Source: UBA287 sp034190325 (GTDB taxonomy: Archaea; Thermoplasmatota; UBA186; UBA287). From it: DNA of 21,946 bases. The stretch spans positions 1-21,946 of the forward strand of contig JAXHST010000055.1 of assembly GCA_034190325.1 (NCBI GenBank), given 5' to 3'. The notes under the pieces are model-generated. The model saw only the letters and a program-made list of their open reading frames with translations. It made no database searches and was not told the origin of the DNA. The position numbers were made by a program, and so were the translations under genes. Positions 7,801-14,955 of this stretch are shown here, piece by piece; position 1 is the first letter of the stretch; each line of letters opens with the position of its first letter.

Positions 7801-8725
7801 CCTCTACCCCAACCATCCTTTTCACATCCTTCAGCTCTCTTCCGCTTATGATGCCTATCCTGCAACGGGTAGAGAGCGCTTTTAGAATCATTCGCATGCT
7901 CTCTGAGAGTGTTGCCTCCTCAGGGCTCTCTACTATGGGGGTAAGGGTTCCGTCATAATCAAGAAACACAGCTGGTATACCCCTTCTCAAATGTGCAAAT
8001 ATTGCGCCCATGTTTTCAAGAGCTGGCTCAGGTTTTTTCAGGATGGAGAGCTCGGAGAGATCTTTCACAACCACATCCGCATCCATAAGCCCTTTTCCCG
8101 TGCGGTCTATCCCTATTACGGGTTTGAAGCCCTTTGCTGCCTCAATCCCTGCCAGAGAGTCTTCAACCACCGCACACCTTTCGGGCAAACAACCTAAGCG
8201 CTTTGCTGCCTCAAGGAATATCTCCCGCTTGCCCGGAGCCTCATCTCCACTGACAACAACGTCAAAGAGTTCTATCACCCCCGCCTTCTCCAGTATTTTC
8301 CTGCAGTTCCTGCTCGCAGAGACTGCCGCAACCTTCACACCCATACGCTTCAGCTCCTTTATGAATGCGATCGTTGTGGGAAACGTTCTCACACCATCCT
8401 CAAGTTTTTCAAGGAACCTTGCATTCTTTCTGTTTCCGATGCCGCACACTGTGTTCTGAGAAAGATCGTTAGCAGGATTACCATATGGAAGGGATATATT
8501 TTTAGATCTAAGAAAGCTCTCAACCCCTTCATATCTGGGCTTTCCATCTATATAAAGATAGTAATCTTTATCCTCAAAGCCAAAAGGCTCTAAAGTCTCT
8601 TTCCATGCCTCTGCATGAATAGTAGCGGTATCTGTTATCACACCATCCATATCAAATATAGCACAATCCTTTATCTCAACATTTTTTTTAATTTCTGTCT
8701 CTTTCAACTCTTCTGGTATGCCCAT
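4889..8725 (-). CDS. Three-domain sugar enzyme: beta-phosphoglucomutase-like HAD + trehalose-6-phosphate phosphatase + GH65 glycosidase/phosphorylase
   Basis: The 1278-residue protein has three catalytic modules. Residues 20-232 are a beta-phosphoglucomutase-like HAD: nucleophile motif FDMDGVITDT (Asp25, Asp27), the Ser of AAVSAS, Lys167 region and VVEDSLAG. Residues 252-478 are a trehalose-6-phosphate phosphatase-like HAD: FLDYDGTLTPI (254-264), GIISGR, YAGSHGLE, YIGDDRTDEDAF. Residues 484-1275 are a GH65 domain, with the acid Glu967 in GIMGPDEFHD and the phosphate/sugar loop GGTTSEGVHLGAMGG (1171-1185). GH65 phosphorylases release beta-glucose-1-phosphate, the substrate of beta-phosphoglucomutase, so the modules could form one route from trehalose-6-phosphate to glucose-6-phosphate. 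That route is inferred. The same order occurs in mycobacterial OtsB1, whose phosphatase role is doubtful. No trehalose-6-phosphate synthase is in the window. All motifs look intact. Confidence 0.93.
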   Translation of the reverse strand: MGIPEELKETEIKKNVEIKDCAIFDMDGVITDTATIHAEAWKETLEPFGFEDKDYYLYIDGKPRYEGVESFLRSKNISLPYGNPANDLSQNTVCGIGNRKNARFLEKLEDGVRTFPTTIAFIKELKRMGVKVAAVSASRNCRKILEKAGVIELFDVVVSGDEAPGKREIFLEAAKRLGCLPERCAVVEDSLAGIEAAKGFKPVIGIDRTGKGLMDADVVVKDLSELSILKKPEPALENMGAIFAHLRRGIPAVFLDYDGTLTPIVESPEEATLSESMRMILKALSTRCRIGIISGRELKDVKRMVGVEGICYAGSHGLEMECDGLNKAIEQPDLKDIEAELKRTLGSVKGILFERKRFSIAVHYRMVDKDAGKVKKGVKEVARNHPELKLSSGKKVLELMPRVDWDKGKALRGFIEKLWINGSKVVPIYIGDDRTDEDAFRAIKGWGISILVGSRKTAADYTLKDTSEVEIFLKALLDDFEEDTWVLRYNGFVPEEEKTREALCTLGNGYFGTRGASPGNDVHYPGTYIAGCYNRLKSRVDGKTIENESMVNAPNWLPLTFRIGDKWFDERLFDILDYREELDMRRGVLTRFIRFKDDQNRFTALTEKRLVHMANPHLAALELKLVAENWSGEVELRASLDGRVKNSGVARYQQLNNAHLKPVKSRSHGEIISLQVETNQSHIRIAEAARIRITRDGKPVDVRRKAEKARGSVSQSFSVNIGQGESICVEKIVSLFTSRDRAVAESMMAAEKEVRAAKDFQTLLERHVLAWEHLWRRCNLEVVNNKRTMQILHLHIFHLLQTMSVHSIDMDVGVPPRGLHGEAYRGLIMWDELFIFPFINLRIPDITRALLMYRYRRLPEARRSARNAGHKGAMYPWQSGSDGREESQRIHLNPLSGRWRDDNTWLQKHINIAIAYNIWQYYQVTGDLHFLSYYGAEMLVEISRFWASIAKNIHGRYEIHGIMGPDEFHDRYPGAEQPGIDNNAYTNVMVAWTLCRTLDALKLLSEERREALEEDLGITREEKELWENMSYQMKIPFHGDEIISQFDRYGTLEEFDWDLYKKKYGNLQRLDRILEAEGDTTNRYKLSKQADVLMLFYLLSEDELKNMFNRLGYQLNREIICKNIDYYMKRTSHGSTLSRIVHSWVLAKYNKERSWQLFREALESDISDIQGGTTSEGVHLGAMGGTVDLMQRGYTGMETRGEMLWFDPNLPEGLKMLEFNLLYRQHNLRVHIDKENLIISASPSNAAPIGVVFKGAVVDLGPGETRSFPLSQWSKSLF

Positions 8726-8748
8726 ACTTTAGAAATATGACTTCACAC

Positions 8749-8756
8749 TATTTATA
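8749..8756 (-). promoter_or_regulatory. TATA box of the three-domain fusion gene
   Basis: The minus strand reads TATAAATA, a near-ideal archaeal TATA box, within the palindrome CTATAAATAG at 8748-8757. It is centred about 27 nt before the ATG at 8725, so the mRNA should be leaderless. It shows that the fusion-DUF63-proS unit starts here, independently of alaS. Confidence 0.75.
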
Positions 8757-8952
8757 GCCTCCGTTACTCCTGCCAGGAATACAGCAAAAAGGTTTTGGGG
8801 CATTCTCCTTCACAGAGAAAATTTGCTATTAGCTTCTTCGCTCGGAGAGTTCAGAGCCTCGCTTGTCAATCTCTCATAACTCAACCTTGCGAGTGTTATC
8901 CTGCTCCCTCCTTCTGTGGCCAGAGATCTCTTGGCGACTTGAGAAAGGAAAC
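8757..8952 (-). other. Spacer between alaS and the fusion gene, no recognised gene
   Basis: This is the largest gap in the window (227 nt including the TATA box and promoter-proximal bases). I see no tRNA, no repeat and no convincing poly-T terminator. One minus-strand frame stays open for about 48 codons but lacks an ATG. It is followed by a 24-codon frame (8803-8729) that overlaps the TATA box and whose GGAG lies only 1 nt from its ATG. Neither is called as a gene. Confidence 0.4.
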
Positions 8953-11679
8953 TCAGATTCCATTCTCAACGAGCTTCAGTTTTATTATCCCTTCTATGTA
9001 TTCGACAGCGTTCTTTGCATTCTCTGCAGGAACACTTCCCTGAGCAAGATTCGCCCTACCTCCTGCTTTTCCACCAAACCTCTCCACTTCTCTGAGCAGC
9101 TCTGCACAGTTTATATCTATCTTTTCATTTCTTGCAACAGCCATGTTACCAAAATTATTTGCTATTATAGCTACAACCCCATCTCTCTCAGCAAGGGCTG
9201 TTGCTTCCTTGACTATGCCCTTAGCATCAAGTTCATTCAAATCTTTGAACACCGTTATGTTATCCACCTCTTCCGGATTAAGTATCTTTATCCTCTCGCT
9301 TATAACATATTCGGTTAGCCTTTCAATGCTCTTTTTCATATCTTTCCACTCTGCAAATAGCCTTCCAGCAACCCTTTCAAGGTGCTCCTCTTTTGTGTTG
9401 AATGTGCTACAAAGGGACTCTATCAGCCTTTCCTTTTTTTCAAACTCCTCAAGTGCCCTGTCTGCAACTGCAAACTCTACTCTTTCAACTCCATCCTGGA
9501 CCCTCTCTGTACGGAGGATCTTTATCCAGCCTACTTCTCCAGTCCGTTGACAGTGTGTGCCAGCGCATGCCTGCGCATCTATGGAATCTATTGTGACAAC
9601 CCTTATCTCATTTCCCTTCGGCACGCCACCTTCATAAAGAACGAAACCATACTTCTGTTCAGCCTCATTCCTCTTCATGAATCTTGCTTCAACTGGCAAA
9701 TCTGAGAGAACTATCTCATTTGCCCTTTGCTCTATTCTTTCCAGATCATTGCGCGCAATGCGCCTGTAATGGGTTATGTCAAGCCTGCTTCTTTCAATCC
9801 CTTTCTGCGCTCCATGTTGCCAAACATGCTTTCCCAGGAGCCCTCTTGCTGCAGCCAGGATTATGTGCGTGGCTGTGTGATTTCTTTCTAGAGCCCTTCT
9901 TCTCTTTTCATTAACCAGCCCAGAAACAATGCTGCTCTCCGCAGCCCCGAGATCCTTATCTGTATGATGGATAACAACTCCATTCACCTTTTCAACATCC
10001 ACAACATTTACCTCTTTACCATCAGAGATCAAAACACCTATATCGCTAGGCTGCCCGCCGCCCTCAGGATAAAACAGCGTTCTATCCATCACCACCTCTT
10101 TTCCTCTGCATCTCAAAACCTTTGCCTCAAATTCATACTCTCTCGGCTTATCATAAAAAAGGAGCTCTGTTGGTTTGAGATGGTATTCTTCTTTTTCTTT
10201 GCTTCCCTTCTCTTTTTCTATTCCCTTCTCGCTTGAGTGCATCTGTGCGATCAGAGAATAAAAGTTATCAGGTATCTCAACATCCACAATCGTTTTGACT
10301 ACTTCGGGTGGTATGCCATAAGTGTCATAAAATCTCATGAGATCCTCTATAGTAGTATTACCTCTAACCTCTCTCTTCACCATTGCTTTACCCCTCTCTA
10401 TTGTTTCCGCATACTTTTTCTCTTCAATATCTATGATCTCCCTGATTCTCTCAATGTCCTCTCTGTATTTTTTAAGCCTCTCATTTATGTGCCTCTCAAC
10501 CAGATCGCTCAGGCTTACGTCTATGCGGAGATCCTGGAGTATCTTTAGACTTCTCCTTATCATGAGCCTCGCAAGATACCCTGCCCTCGTGTTACTCGGC
10601 ACAATGCCATCACCGAGCATAAGAGCTATGCACTTTGTGTGGTCGCAGATTGTGTATACCTTTTCTATGGGTTCTATAACTTCTGCTATCTGCTCAGGTT
10701 CTATGCTATACCCGAGGAGTTTAAGTCTATTGGAGCATTGCTCTCTGAATAGCTTTATGTTTCTGCTGACACTCATTCCCCCGGCCAATCTGGAGCTTTC
10801 TTCAACAATAGCTGCTGTTTCTTCATCATTTATATCAATGCCAGCTTTGCTTAGAAGATCATCTATCATCTGGGGATATATGGCATTGTACACTGTTGGG
10901 GTGCCCTGTGATGCCCATGCAAGCCGCTCTAAACCATAGCCTGTATCAACTATGCGCATATCCATAGGTGTGTAGCGCTCCCCCTCTATGACTGTTGTAT
11001 CCTCATCTGATTCATTGGCTAACCTGAGGCTCATAAAAACCAGAGTAACAAGCTCCAGACCATGGCTGAGAACCTCCAGAGCTGGACCTGCGTTCCCCCC
11101 TCCACTCCAGGGGTTCTCTTTATACGTAACAAGATCCGTATCAACACCTATACTTTTAAGAAAACCATCGCAGTACGCAACTGTCTCATTTATCCAGTAT
11201 ATCTTCTTTCTTTTATAATTAAAGGCGTGGTGGGCCATCATCTCAAAGTTGGTGAGATGCCTCCCGCTTCTGCCCACGGAGTCTAAATCATTCAGTCTTA
11301 TGCAAGGCTGGGAGATGCAGAGCGGGTTTGCTGGGGGCTCACACTCCCCGCCGGTCACATGAGGTTGAAAATCGGCTATGCTTGCTATTGTGAGAAATAT
11401 ATCGTCCCTCCACCTTGCTATTACAGGATAGCTTTCTATCCTTTTGTGGCCGTTTTTCTCAAAAAAGGAGAGGAAAGCTTCTCGCATCTCATCAACAGTG
11501 TATCTGTTCCTGGTGATAGGCTTGCCTATAAAAGAATATTCTACACAGGGTGAATCGCCGCACAGCTCCTGTTCTTTGTTCTTTGTCCAGAACGCGCTAC
11601 CACAGCTTTTACATTTCTTGCGCACATAGCCATTCTCTTTGAAGAAAGGTATTCTGTAGGCTCTCTCAAGATCCACCAT
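8953..11679 (-). CDS. alaS: Alanyl-tRNA synthetase, archaeal type
   Basis: AlaRS charges tRNA-Ala and clears mischarged tRNA. The 908 residues match archaeal length. The N-terminus (FFKENGYVRKKCKSCG, then WT..., CGDSPC) is the archaeal zinc-finger-like extension. The class II catalytic core follows, with a GECEPPANPLC segment (111-121), MRIVDTGYGLERL (241-253) and a conserved NEF-type region. The editing domain has the metal site His601 and His605 (NHTATH) with Cys705 and His709 (ACAGTHC). The C-terminal domain ends with GGKAGGRANLAQG (869-881), the glycine-rich DHHA1 signature. The ATG is supported by the archaeal N-terminus starting at once and by a TATA-like box about 26 nt upstream. The gene diverges from udp and is followed by a 227-nt spacer. 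Confidence 0.98.
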   Translation of the reverse strand: MVDLERAYRIPFFKENGYVRKKCKSCGSAFWTKNKEQELCGDSPCVEYSFIGKPITRNRYTVDEMREAFLSFFEKNGHKRIESYPVIARWRDDIFLTIASIADFQPHVTGGECEPPANPLCISQPCIRLNDLDSVGRSGRHLTNFEMMAHHAFNYKRKKIYWINETVAYCDGFLKSIGVDTDLVTYKENPWSGGGNAGPALEVLSHGLELVTLVFMSLRLANESDEDTTVIEGERYTPMDMRIVDTGYGLERLAWASQGTPTVYNAIYPQMIDDLLSKAGIDINDEETAAIVEESSRLAGGMSVSRNIKLFREQCSNRLKLLGYSIEPEQIAEVIEPIEKVYTICDHTKCIALMLGDGIVPSNTRAGYLARLMIRRSLKILQDLRIDVSLSDLVERHINERLKKYREDIERIREIIDIEEKKYAETIERGKAMVKREVRGNTTIEDLMRFYDTYGIPPEVVKTIVDVEIPDNFYSLIAQMHSSEKGIEKEKGSKEKEEYHLKPTELLFYDKPREYEFEAKVLRCRGKEVVMDRTLFYPEGGGQPSDIGVLISDGKEVNVVDVEKVNGVVIHHTDKDLGAAESSIVSGLVNEKRRRALERNHTATHIILAAARGLLGKHVWQHGAQKGIERSRLDITHYRRIARNDLERIEQRANEIVLSDLPVEARFMKRNEAEQKYGFVLYEGGVPKGNEIRVVTIDSIDAQACAGTHCQRTGEVGWIKILRTERVQDGVERVEFAVADRALEEFEKKERLIESLCSTFNTKEEHLERVAGRLFAEWKDMKKSIERLTEYVISERIKILNPEEVDNITVFKDLNELDAKGIVKEATALAERDGVVAIIANNFGNMAVARNEKIDINCAELLREVERFGGKAGGRANLAQGSVPAENAKNAVEYIEGIIKLKLVENGI

Positions 11680-11700
11680 ATAGATGGAGTGGCGTGCATT

Positions 11701-11708
11701 CTATTTAA
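11701..11708 (-). promoter_or_regulatory. TATA box of alaS
   Basis: The minus strand reads TTAAATAG preceded by a run of A. It is centred about 26 nt before the alaS ATG at 11679, which predicts a leaderless alaS transcript. Confidence 0.6.
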
Positions 11709-11740
11709 TTTTTTTTCGCAGCAGGAATCGAACACTGAAA

Positions 11741-11750
11741 ATATTTTTAG
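11741..11750 (+). promoter_or_regulatory. TATA-like box of the uridine phosphorylase gene
   Basis: ATATTTTTAG is centred about 25 nt before the ATG at 11770, with no Shine-Dalgarno motif between. This favours ATG 11770 as a leaderless start over the internal ATG at 11812. Confidence 0.5.
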
Positions 11751-11769
11751 TTAAAATGCGATAAAGCTT

Positions 11770-12606
11770 ATGGACTTTAGATCTGCTGAAAAGCCGGAAG
11801 GCGAGGGAAGAATGCAGTACCACATAGCATGCAAGCCTGGAGATCTCTCACGCTATGTTCTTCTTCCAGGGGACCCCGGGAGAATTGCAAAGATTATGGC
11901 TCTATGGGATAATGGGAAGGAGATAGCTTTCCACAGGGAGTACAGGAGCGCTACAGGGATATACAGGGGCACAGGGATATCAGCATGCTCTACAGGCATA
12001 GGATCTCCAAGCACAGCCATAGCCATAGAGGAGTTAGCAAATATTGGGTGTGATACCTTTATAAGGGTTGGAAGTTGCGGGGCTATAAAAGAAGGGATAG
12101 AGTGCGGAGATATGATCATAGATGTTGCCGCTGTCAGGCTTGAGGGCACGAGCAAGCAGTATGTGCGAACAGAGTATCCTTCATTCTCAAGTTATGAGGT
12201 TACTTTAGCCCTTATAGAAGCATGCGAGTCCTTGGGTTTAAGATACCATCTTGGTATAACCGCATCCACAGACTCTTTTTACCCTGGGCAGGGCAGGAAA
12301 GGATATAAGGATTATTCGACCAGTGAGAGCGAGAAGCTGGTGGAGGATCTCAGGAGAGCTGGAGTAACAAACTTTGAAATGGAGGCCTCTGCCCTCTTTG
12401 TTCTCTCTTCCATCTATGGGCTCAGGGCTGGTTGTATCTGTACGGTTTTCGCGGATAGACTGGGAAATACATTTAAAAAAGAGGGGGAAGAAAGTGCTGC
12501 AAAGGCTGCATGTGAAGCTGTTAAGATATTGAAGGAGTGGGATTCTTTAAAAAAGAGGAAAGGGAAGAAGCATTTCTTTCCTTCTTTGAACTGGGAAACG
12601 AAATGA
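11770..12606 (+). CDS. udp: Uridine phosphorylase (PNP/UDP family)
   Basis: The enzyme splits uridine with phosphate into uracil and ribose-1-phosphate in pyrimidine salvage. The 278-residue sequence is a little long for the family because of a short N-terminal lead and a basic C-terminal tail (KKRKGKK, 261-267). Family motifs include LLPGDPGR (31-38, phosphate-binding loop), STGIGSPSTAI (74-84), RVGSCGAI (99-106) and FEMEASALF (202-210), where the Glu/Met region contacts the ribose. The family also includes purine nucleoside phosphorylases. The assignment to uridine rests on overall resemblance and on the cytosine-permease-like transporter 13 nt downstream. A promoter lies in the 90-nt gap shared with divergent alaS. 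Confidence 0.87.
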   Translation: MDFRSAEKPEGEGRMQYHIACKPGDLSRYVLLPGDPGRIAKIMALWDNGKEIAFHREYRSATGIYRGTGISACSTGIGSPSTAIAIEELANIGCDTFIRVGSCGAIKEGIECGDMIIDVAAVRLEGTSKQYVRTEYPSFSSYEVTLALIEACESLGLRYHLGITASTDSFYPGQGRKGYKDYSTSESEKLVEDLRRAGVTNFEMEASALFVLSSIYGLRAGCICTVFADRLGNTFKKEGEESAAKAACEAVKILKEWDSLKKRKGKKHFFPSLNWETK

Positions 12607-12616
12607 GAGGAGGTGA
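12607..12616 (+). promoter_or_regulatory. Shine-Dalgarno site of the nucleobase transporter gene
   Basis: GAGGAGGTGA is a near-perfect complement to the 16S rRNA 3' end. Its GGAGG core lies 6 nt before the ATG at 12620. It marks the gene as an internal cistron of the udp transcript. Confidence 0.85.
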
Positions 12617-12619
12617 ATA

Positions 12620-13873
12620 ATGGAAGACATAGGAGCAAAACCCGTAGAGAAAAGAACCTCAAGTGCTGTTGATAGTTTTGTTATCTGGCTTATGGGCGGC
12701 GTAGCGATGACAACAGCGCTTGTGGCGAGCTTTACATACTCTATGGGTGTCCTTGGTTTAGCCCTTGTGTGCATCGCGGTGCTTGGGATAGGAGGCATAA
12801 TGGCAGCGATCTGGGAGGAGCTTGGCAGAAAAACAGGGCTCCCTGCGCTAACAATAAGCCAAAAAACCTTTGGAGCATCAGGAACAGCACTATTGGCTAT
12901 AATCTTCGCTCTATTGAATGTTGGCTGGTTCGGTATAAACACAGAGGTTCCTGCTGTGATGCTGGAGTCGTATTTTGGCCTTCCTGCTCCACTATGGTCT
13001 CTGCTGCTGGGTGTGATGCAGATCGTTATAGTCCTTCTGGGATTTGAGGTAATAAAAGGCTTCGATTATATAAGCCTGGTAATTATATTGATAGGCTCTC
13101 TTGTTATGGTTTATGAGGGCTTTGTTGTTGAGGGTGTTAGCATAAGCCTTTCAGGCACGATAGATGCAAGGTCTTTTGCTGTAGCCCTGGAGTCGGCTGG
13201 AGCTTTTTCACTTGTGGCATGGTGCTACAAGATACCTGAAACGTCAAGGTTCTGCAAAAAGGATGGAAAGCCATGGGTATACGCTATTGCTCCCTCTTTA
13301 GGGGTGGTTTTGGGCTTGTTTCTCTTCGGGATCCTCGGGCTCATTTCCATAGCCTCTACAGGGTCGCCAGATGGTTGGAACATCTTTCTTTTAGGAAAAA
13401 ACATGGGGGCTATAGGTGCGATAATTGCTATAACTGCAATAGTAGCCAATGCTAATACAAACATAATCAACTTATATCCTGCAGTAATGCAGTTTCTCTC
13501 AGGTAGTGAGGCTCTGGGGAAAAAGGTGAGACAGCCCATCGTTTCTGCAACCATGGGGGCGATAGGAACGATTTTAGCTATGAGCGGGATATTGAGCAGG
13601 GTAACGGAGTTTCTGAATGTTGTGGGCTCTCTTGTAGTGCCGTTTTCTTTTGTTGTCTTTGTTGATCTCTTTATTTTTAAGAACAAGGACAAGAGCAAAA
13701 AAGGAGCTTATCTATCTCTTTTACCGCTGATCTCAGTGTTCGTGGGCTCTGCGGCAGCGCTCTTATCTTCCAACGCAAGGTTTCTCATACCATCATGGCT
13801 TGTTGGAGGAATGGTTTCAGGGGTGATGTACCTGATTATAGGCGTTATACTCTACCGGAGCAGCAGCTATTAG
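12620..13873 (+). CDS. codB: Cytosine permease-like nucleobase transporter (NCS1 family)
   Basis: This 417-residue membrane protein resembles the NCS1 nucleobase:cation symporters of the CodB type, about 12 spans. Visible family features include an early GGVAMTTALVASFTYSMG segment (31-48), a GIGGIMAAIWEELGRKTG loop (56-73), LTISQKTFGASG (76-87) and NVGWFGINTEV (99-109), all near the substrate and sodium sites in the family. An ANANTNIINLYPAVMQ segment lies around 275-290. It should import cytosine, uracil or a related base. The exact substrate cannot be read from sequence. Its start is fixed by a strong Shine-Dalgarno motif. It follows udp by 13 nt, which suggests joint uptake and breakdown of pyrimidines. 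Its stop overlaps the convergent trpS stop by 4 nt. Confidence 0.87.
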   Translation: MEDIGAKPVEKRTSSAVDSFVIWLMGGVAMTTALVASFTYSMGVLGLALVCIAVLGIGGIMAAIWEELGRKTGLPALTISQKTFGASGTALLAIIFALLNVGWFGINTEVPAVMLESYFGLPAPLWSLLLGVMQIVIVLLGFEVIKGFDYISLVIILIGSLVMVYEGFVVEGVSISLSGTIDARSFAVALESAGAFSLVAWCYKIPETSRFCKKDGKPWVYAIAPSLGVVLGLFLFGILGLISIASTGSPDGWNIFLLGKNMGAIGAIIAITAIVANANTNIINLYPAVMQFLSGSEALGKKVRQPIVSATMGAIGTILAMSGILSRVTEFLNVVGSLVVPFSFVVFVDLFIFKNKDKSKKGAYLSLLPLISVFVGSAAALLSSNARFLIPSWLVGGMVSGVMYLIIGVILYRSSSY

Positions 13874-14955
13874 AGTTTTTTCACGAATTCATCTATGTGA
13901 TCCCTGGCCTTTTCTCTCTTTTTTCTGTGCTCTGTGAGAAAAGAATTCACCTTTTCTGCTAGCATAGCCTTGCACTCCCCGCATAGTAGAGAACCACTCC
14001 TGCACCTGTTGTGGATATCTCTAACCTTACTATCATCAGGCTCGAAGAAGAAATAGTGGTATGAATAAACAGCGCAAACCTCGGGATTCCCGCCGTGAAG
14101 ACGTTGCTCCTTTACAGTAGCTGCTCCGCCTGTGAAAGCATTCATGATCTTTTTTCTCACCTGTTCTTCATCATCAGTTGTAAAGATGCTCGATTCGGGT
14201 GAGGAAGAGCTCATCTTTTCATCGCCAGTGAGAGAAGGCAGGAGCTTACAATAGATTGAAGCTGGCTTCGGATAGCCCAAAGGCTCTGCAACATCTCTCG
14301 TAACCCTGAAGTGAGGATCCTGATCTATAGCGCACGGTATGAGGCATCTCACGCTCTTCTTTTCAAGCTCGCTCAGCAGAAATGCTGGAGCTGACTGAAT
14401 GCTCGTATAAAAGATAGAGCCTATGTTTGTTGATGCATCAAAACCGAAAACAGCTTTAGCTGTAGAGAATGTAACCCTCTTGGCAACCTTTATTGCGATA
14501 GGATAGAGAACATTCATGTTATCTGTGTCCAGAAATATTGTTGTCTTCTCTGGATCAAAGCCAAGAGCTATTATATCCAAAGCATTATCGTAGGCAAGCT
14601 TTTTTGTATCCTCCAAGGATAAATCCTCATTAAAGAGAAATTTCTCATCATCTGTTAGCTGAAAATAGAGCTCCGTACCCCATTCCTTTTGAAGAAAAAG
14701 GTTGAACACCCATGGTAAGAGGTGTCCTATGTGTATTTTCCCTGAGGGTCCCCTGCCTGTGTAAAGATAAAACTTTTCCCCTGATTCTATTATCTTATCC
14801 AGATCTCTATGGGCATAAAAGATCCTGCGCCTGAGCATAAAGTGATCTGGCAACTTTTGCAAAAGCTCATCTGTTATCTCGTTCACTCCAAACTCTTCTA
14901 TCAGCTTCTGATAGTCTATCTTCCCGCTGACCTCCCATGGAGTTACTTTGAACAT
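13870..14955 (-). CDS. trpS: Tryptophanyl-tRNA synthetase, archaeal/eukaryotic type
   Basis: TrpRS charges tRNA-Trp. The 361-residue class I enzyme has the HIGH motif as KIHIGHLLPW (73-82), a GRGPSG loop just before it, and the KMSKS loop as GDEKMSSSSPES (244-255). The N-terminal FKVTPWEVSGKIDYQKLIEEFG is typical of the archaeal/eukaryotic group and supports the ATG at 14955. That ATG shares one base with the endA stop (TAATG), so translation is likely coupled. The sequence just before the start contains two AGGTTTAA copies, and the first, within GAGAGGT, may act as a weak Shine-Dalgarno. The C-terminal part has a Cys-containing segment (CRSGSLLCGECKAML, 318-332). The stop overlaps that of the convergent permease gene. 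Confidence 0.97.
   Translation of the reverse strand: MFKVTPWEVSGKIDYQKLIEEFGVNEITDELLQKLPDHFMLRRRIFYAHRDLDKIIESGEKFYLYTGRGPSGKIHIGHLLPWVFNLFLQKEWGTELYFQLTDDEKFLFNEDLSLEDTKKLAYDNALDIIALGFDPEKTTIFLDTDNMNVLYPIAIKVAKRVTFSTAKAVFGFDASTNIGSIFYTSIQSAPAFLLSELEKKSVRCLIPCAIDQDPHFRVTRDVAEPLGYPKPASIYCKLLPSLTGDEKMSSSSPESSIFTTDDEEQVRKKIMNAFTGGAATVKEQRLHGGNPEVCAVYSYHYFFFEPDDSKVRDIHNRCRSGSLLCGECKAMLAEKVNSFLTEHRKKREKARDHIDEFVKKL

Noticed and set aside
8010..8459. 149-codon plus-strand frame opposite the fusion gene
   Set aside because: It is antisense to the intact HAD module, with no promoter or ribosome site and no family resemblance.
8729..8803. 24-codon minus-strand frame with GGAG just before its ATG
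   Set aside because: The ribosome site is only 1 nt from the ATG, and the frame contains the TATA box of the fusion gene, so it is more likely promoter DNA.
10337..10939. 200-codon plus-strand frame opposite alaS
   Set aside because: It is an antisense shadow of alaS, rich in Ser and Leu as expected from reading AGA/GAG-rich coding sequence backwards.
11717..11733. A complete tRNA gene in the alaS/udp gap
   Set aside because: Only the T-loop-like stretch matches. The T-stem does not pair and there is no D-arm, anticodon arm or matching acceptor strand.
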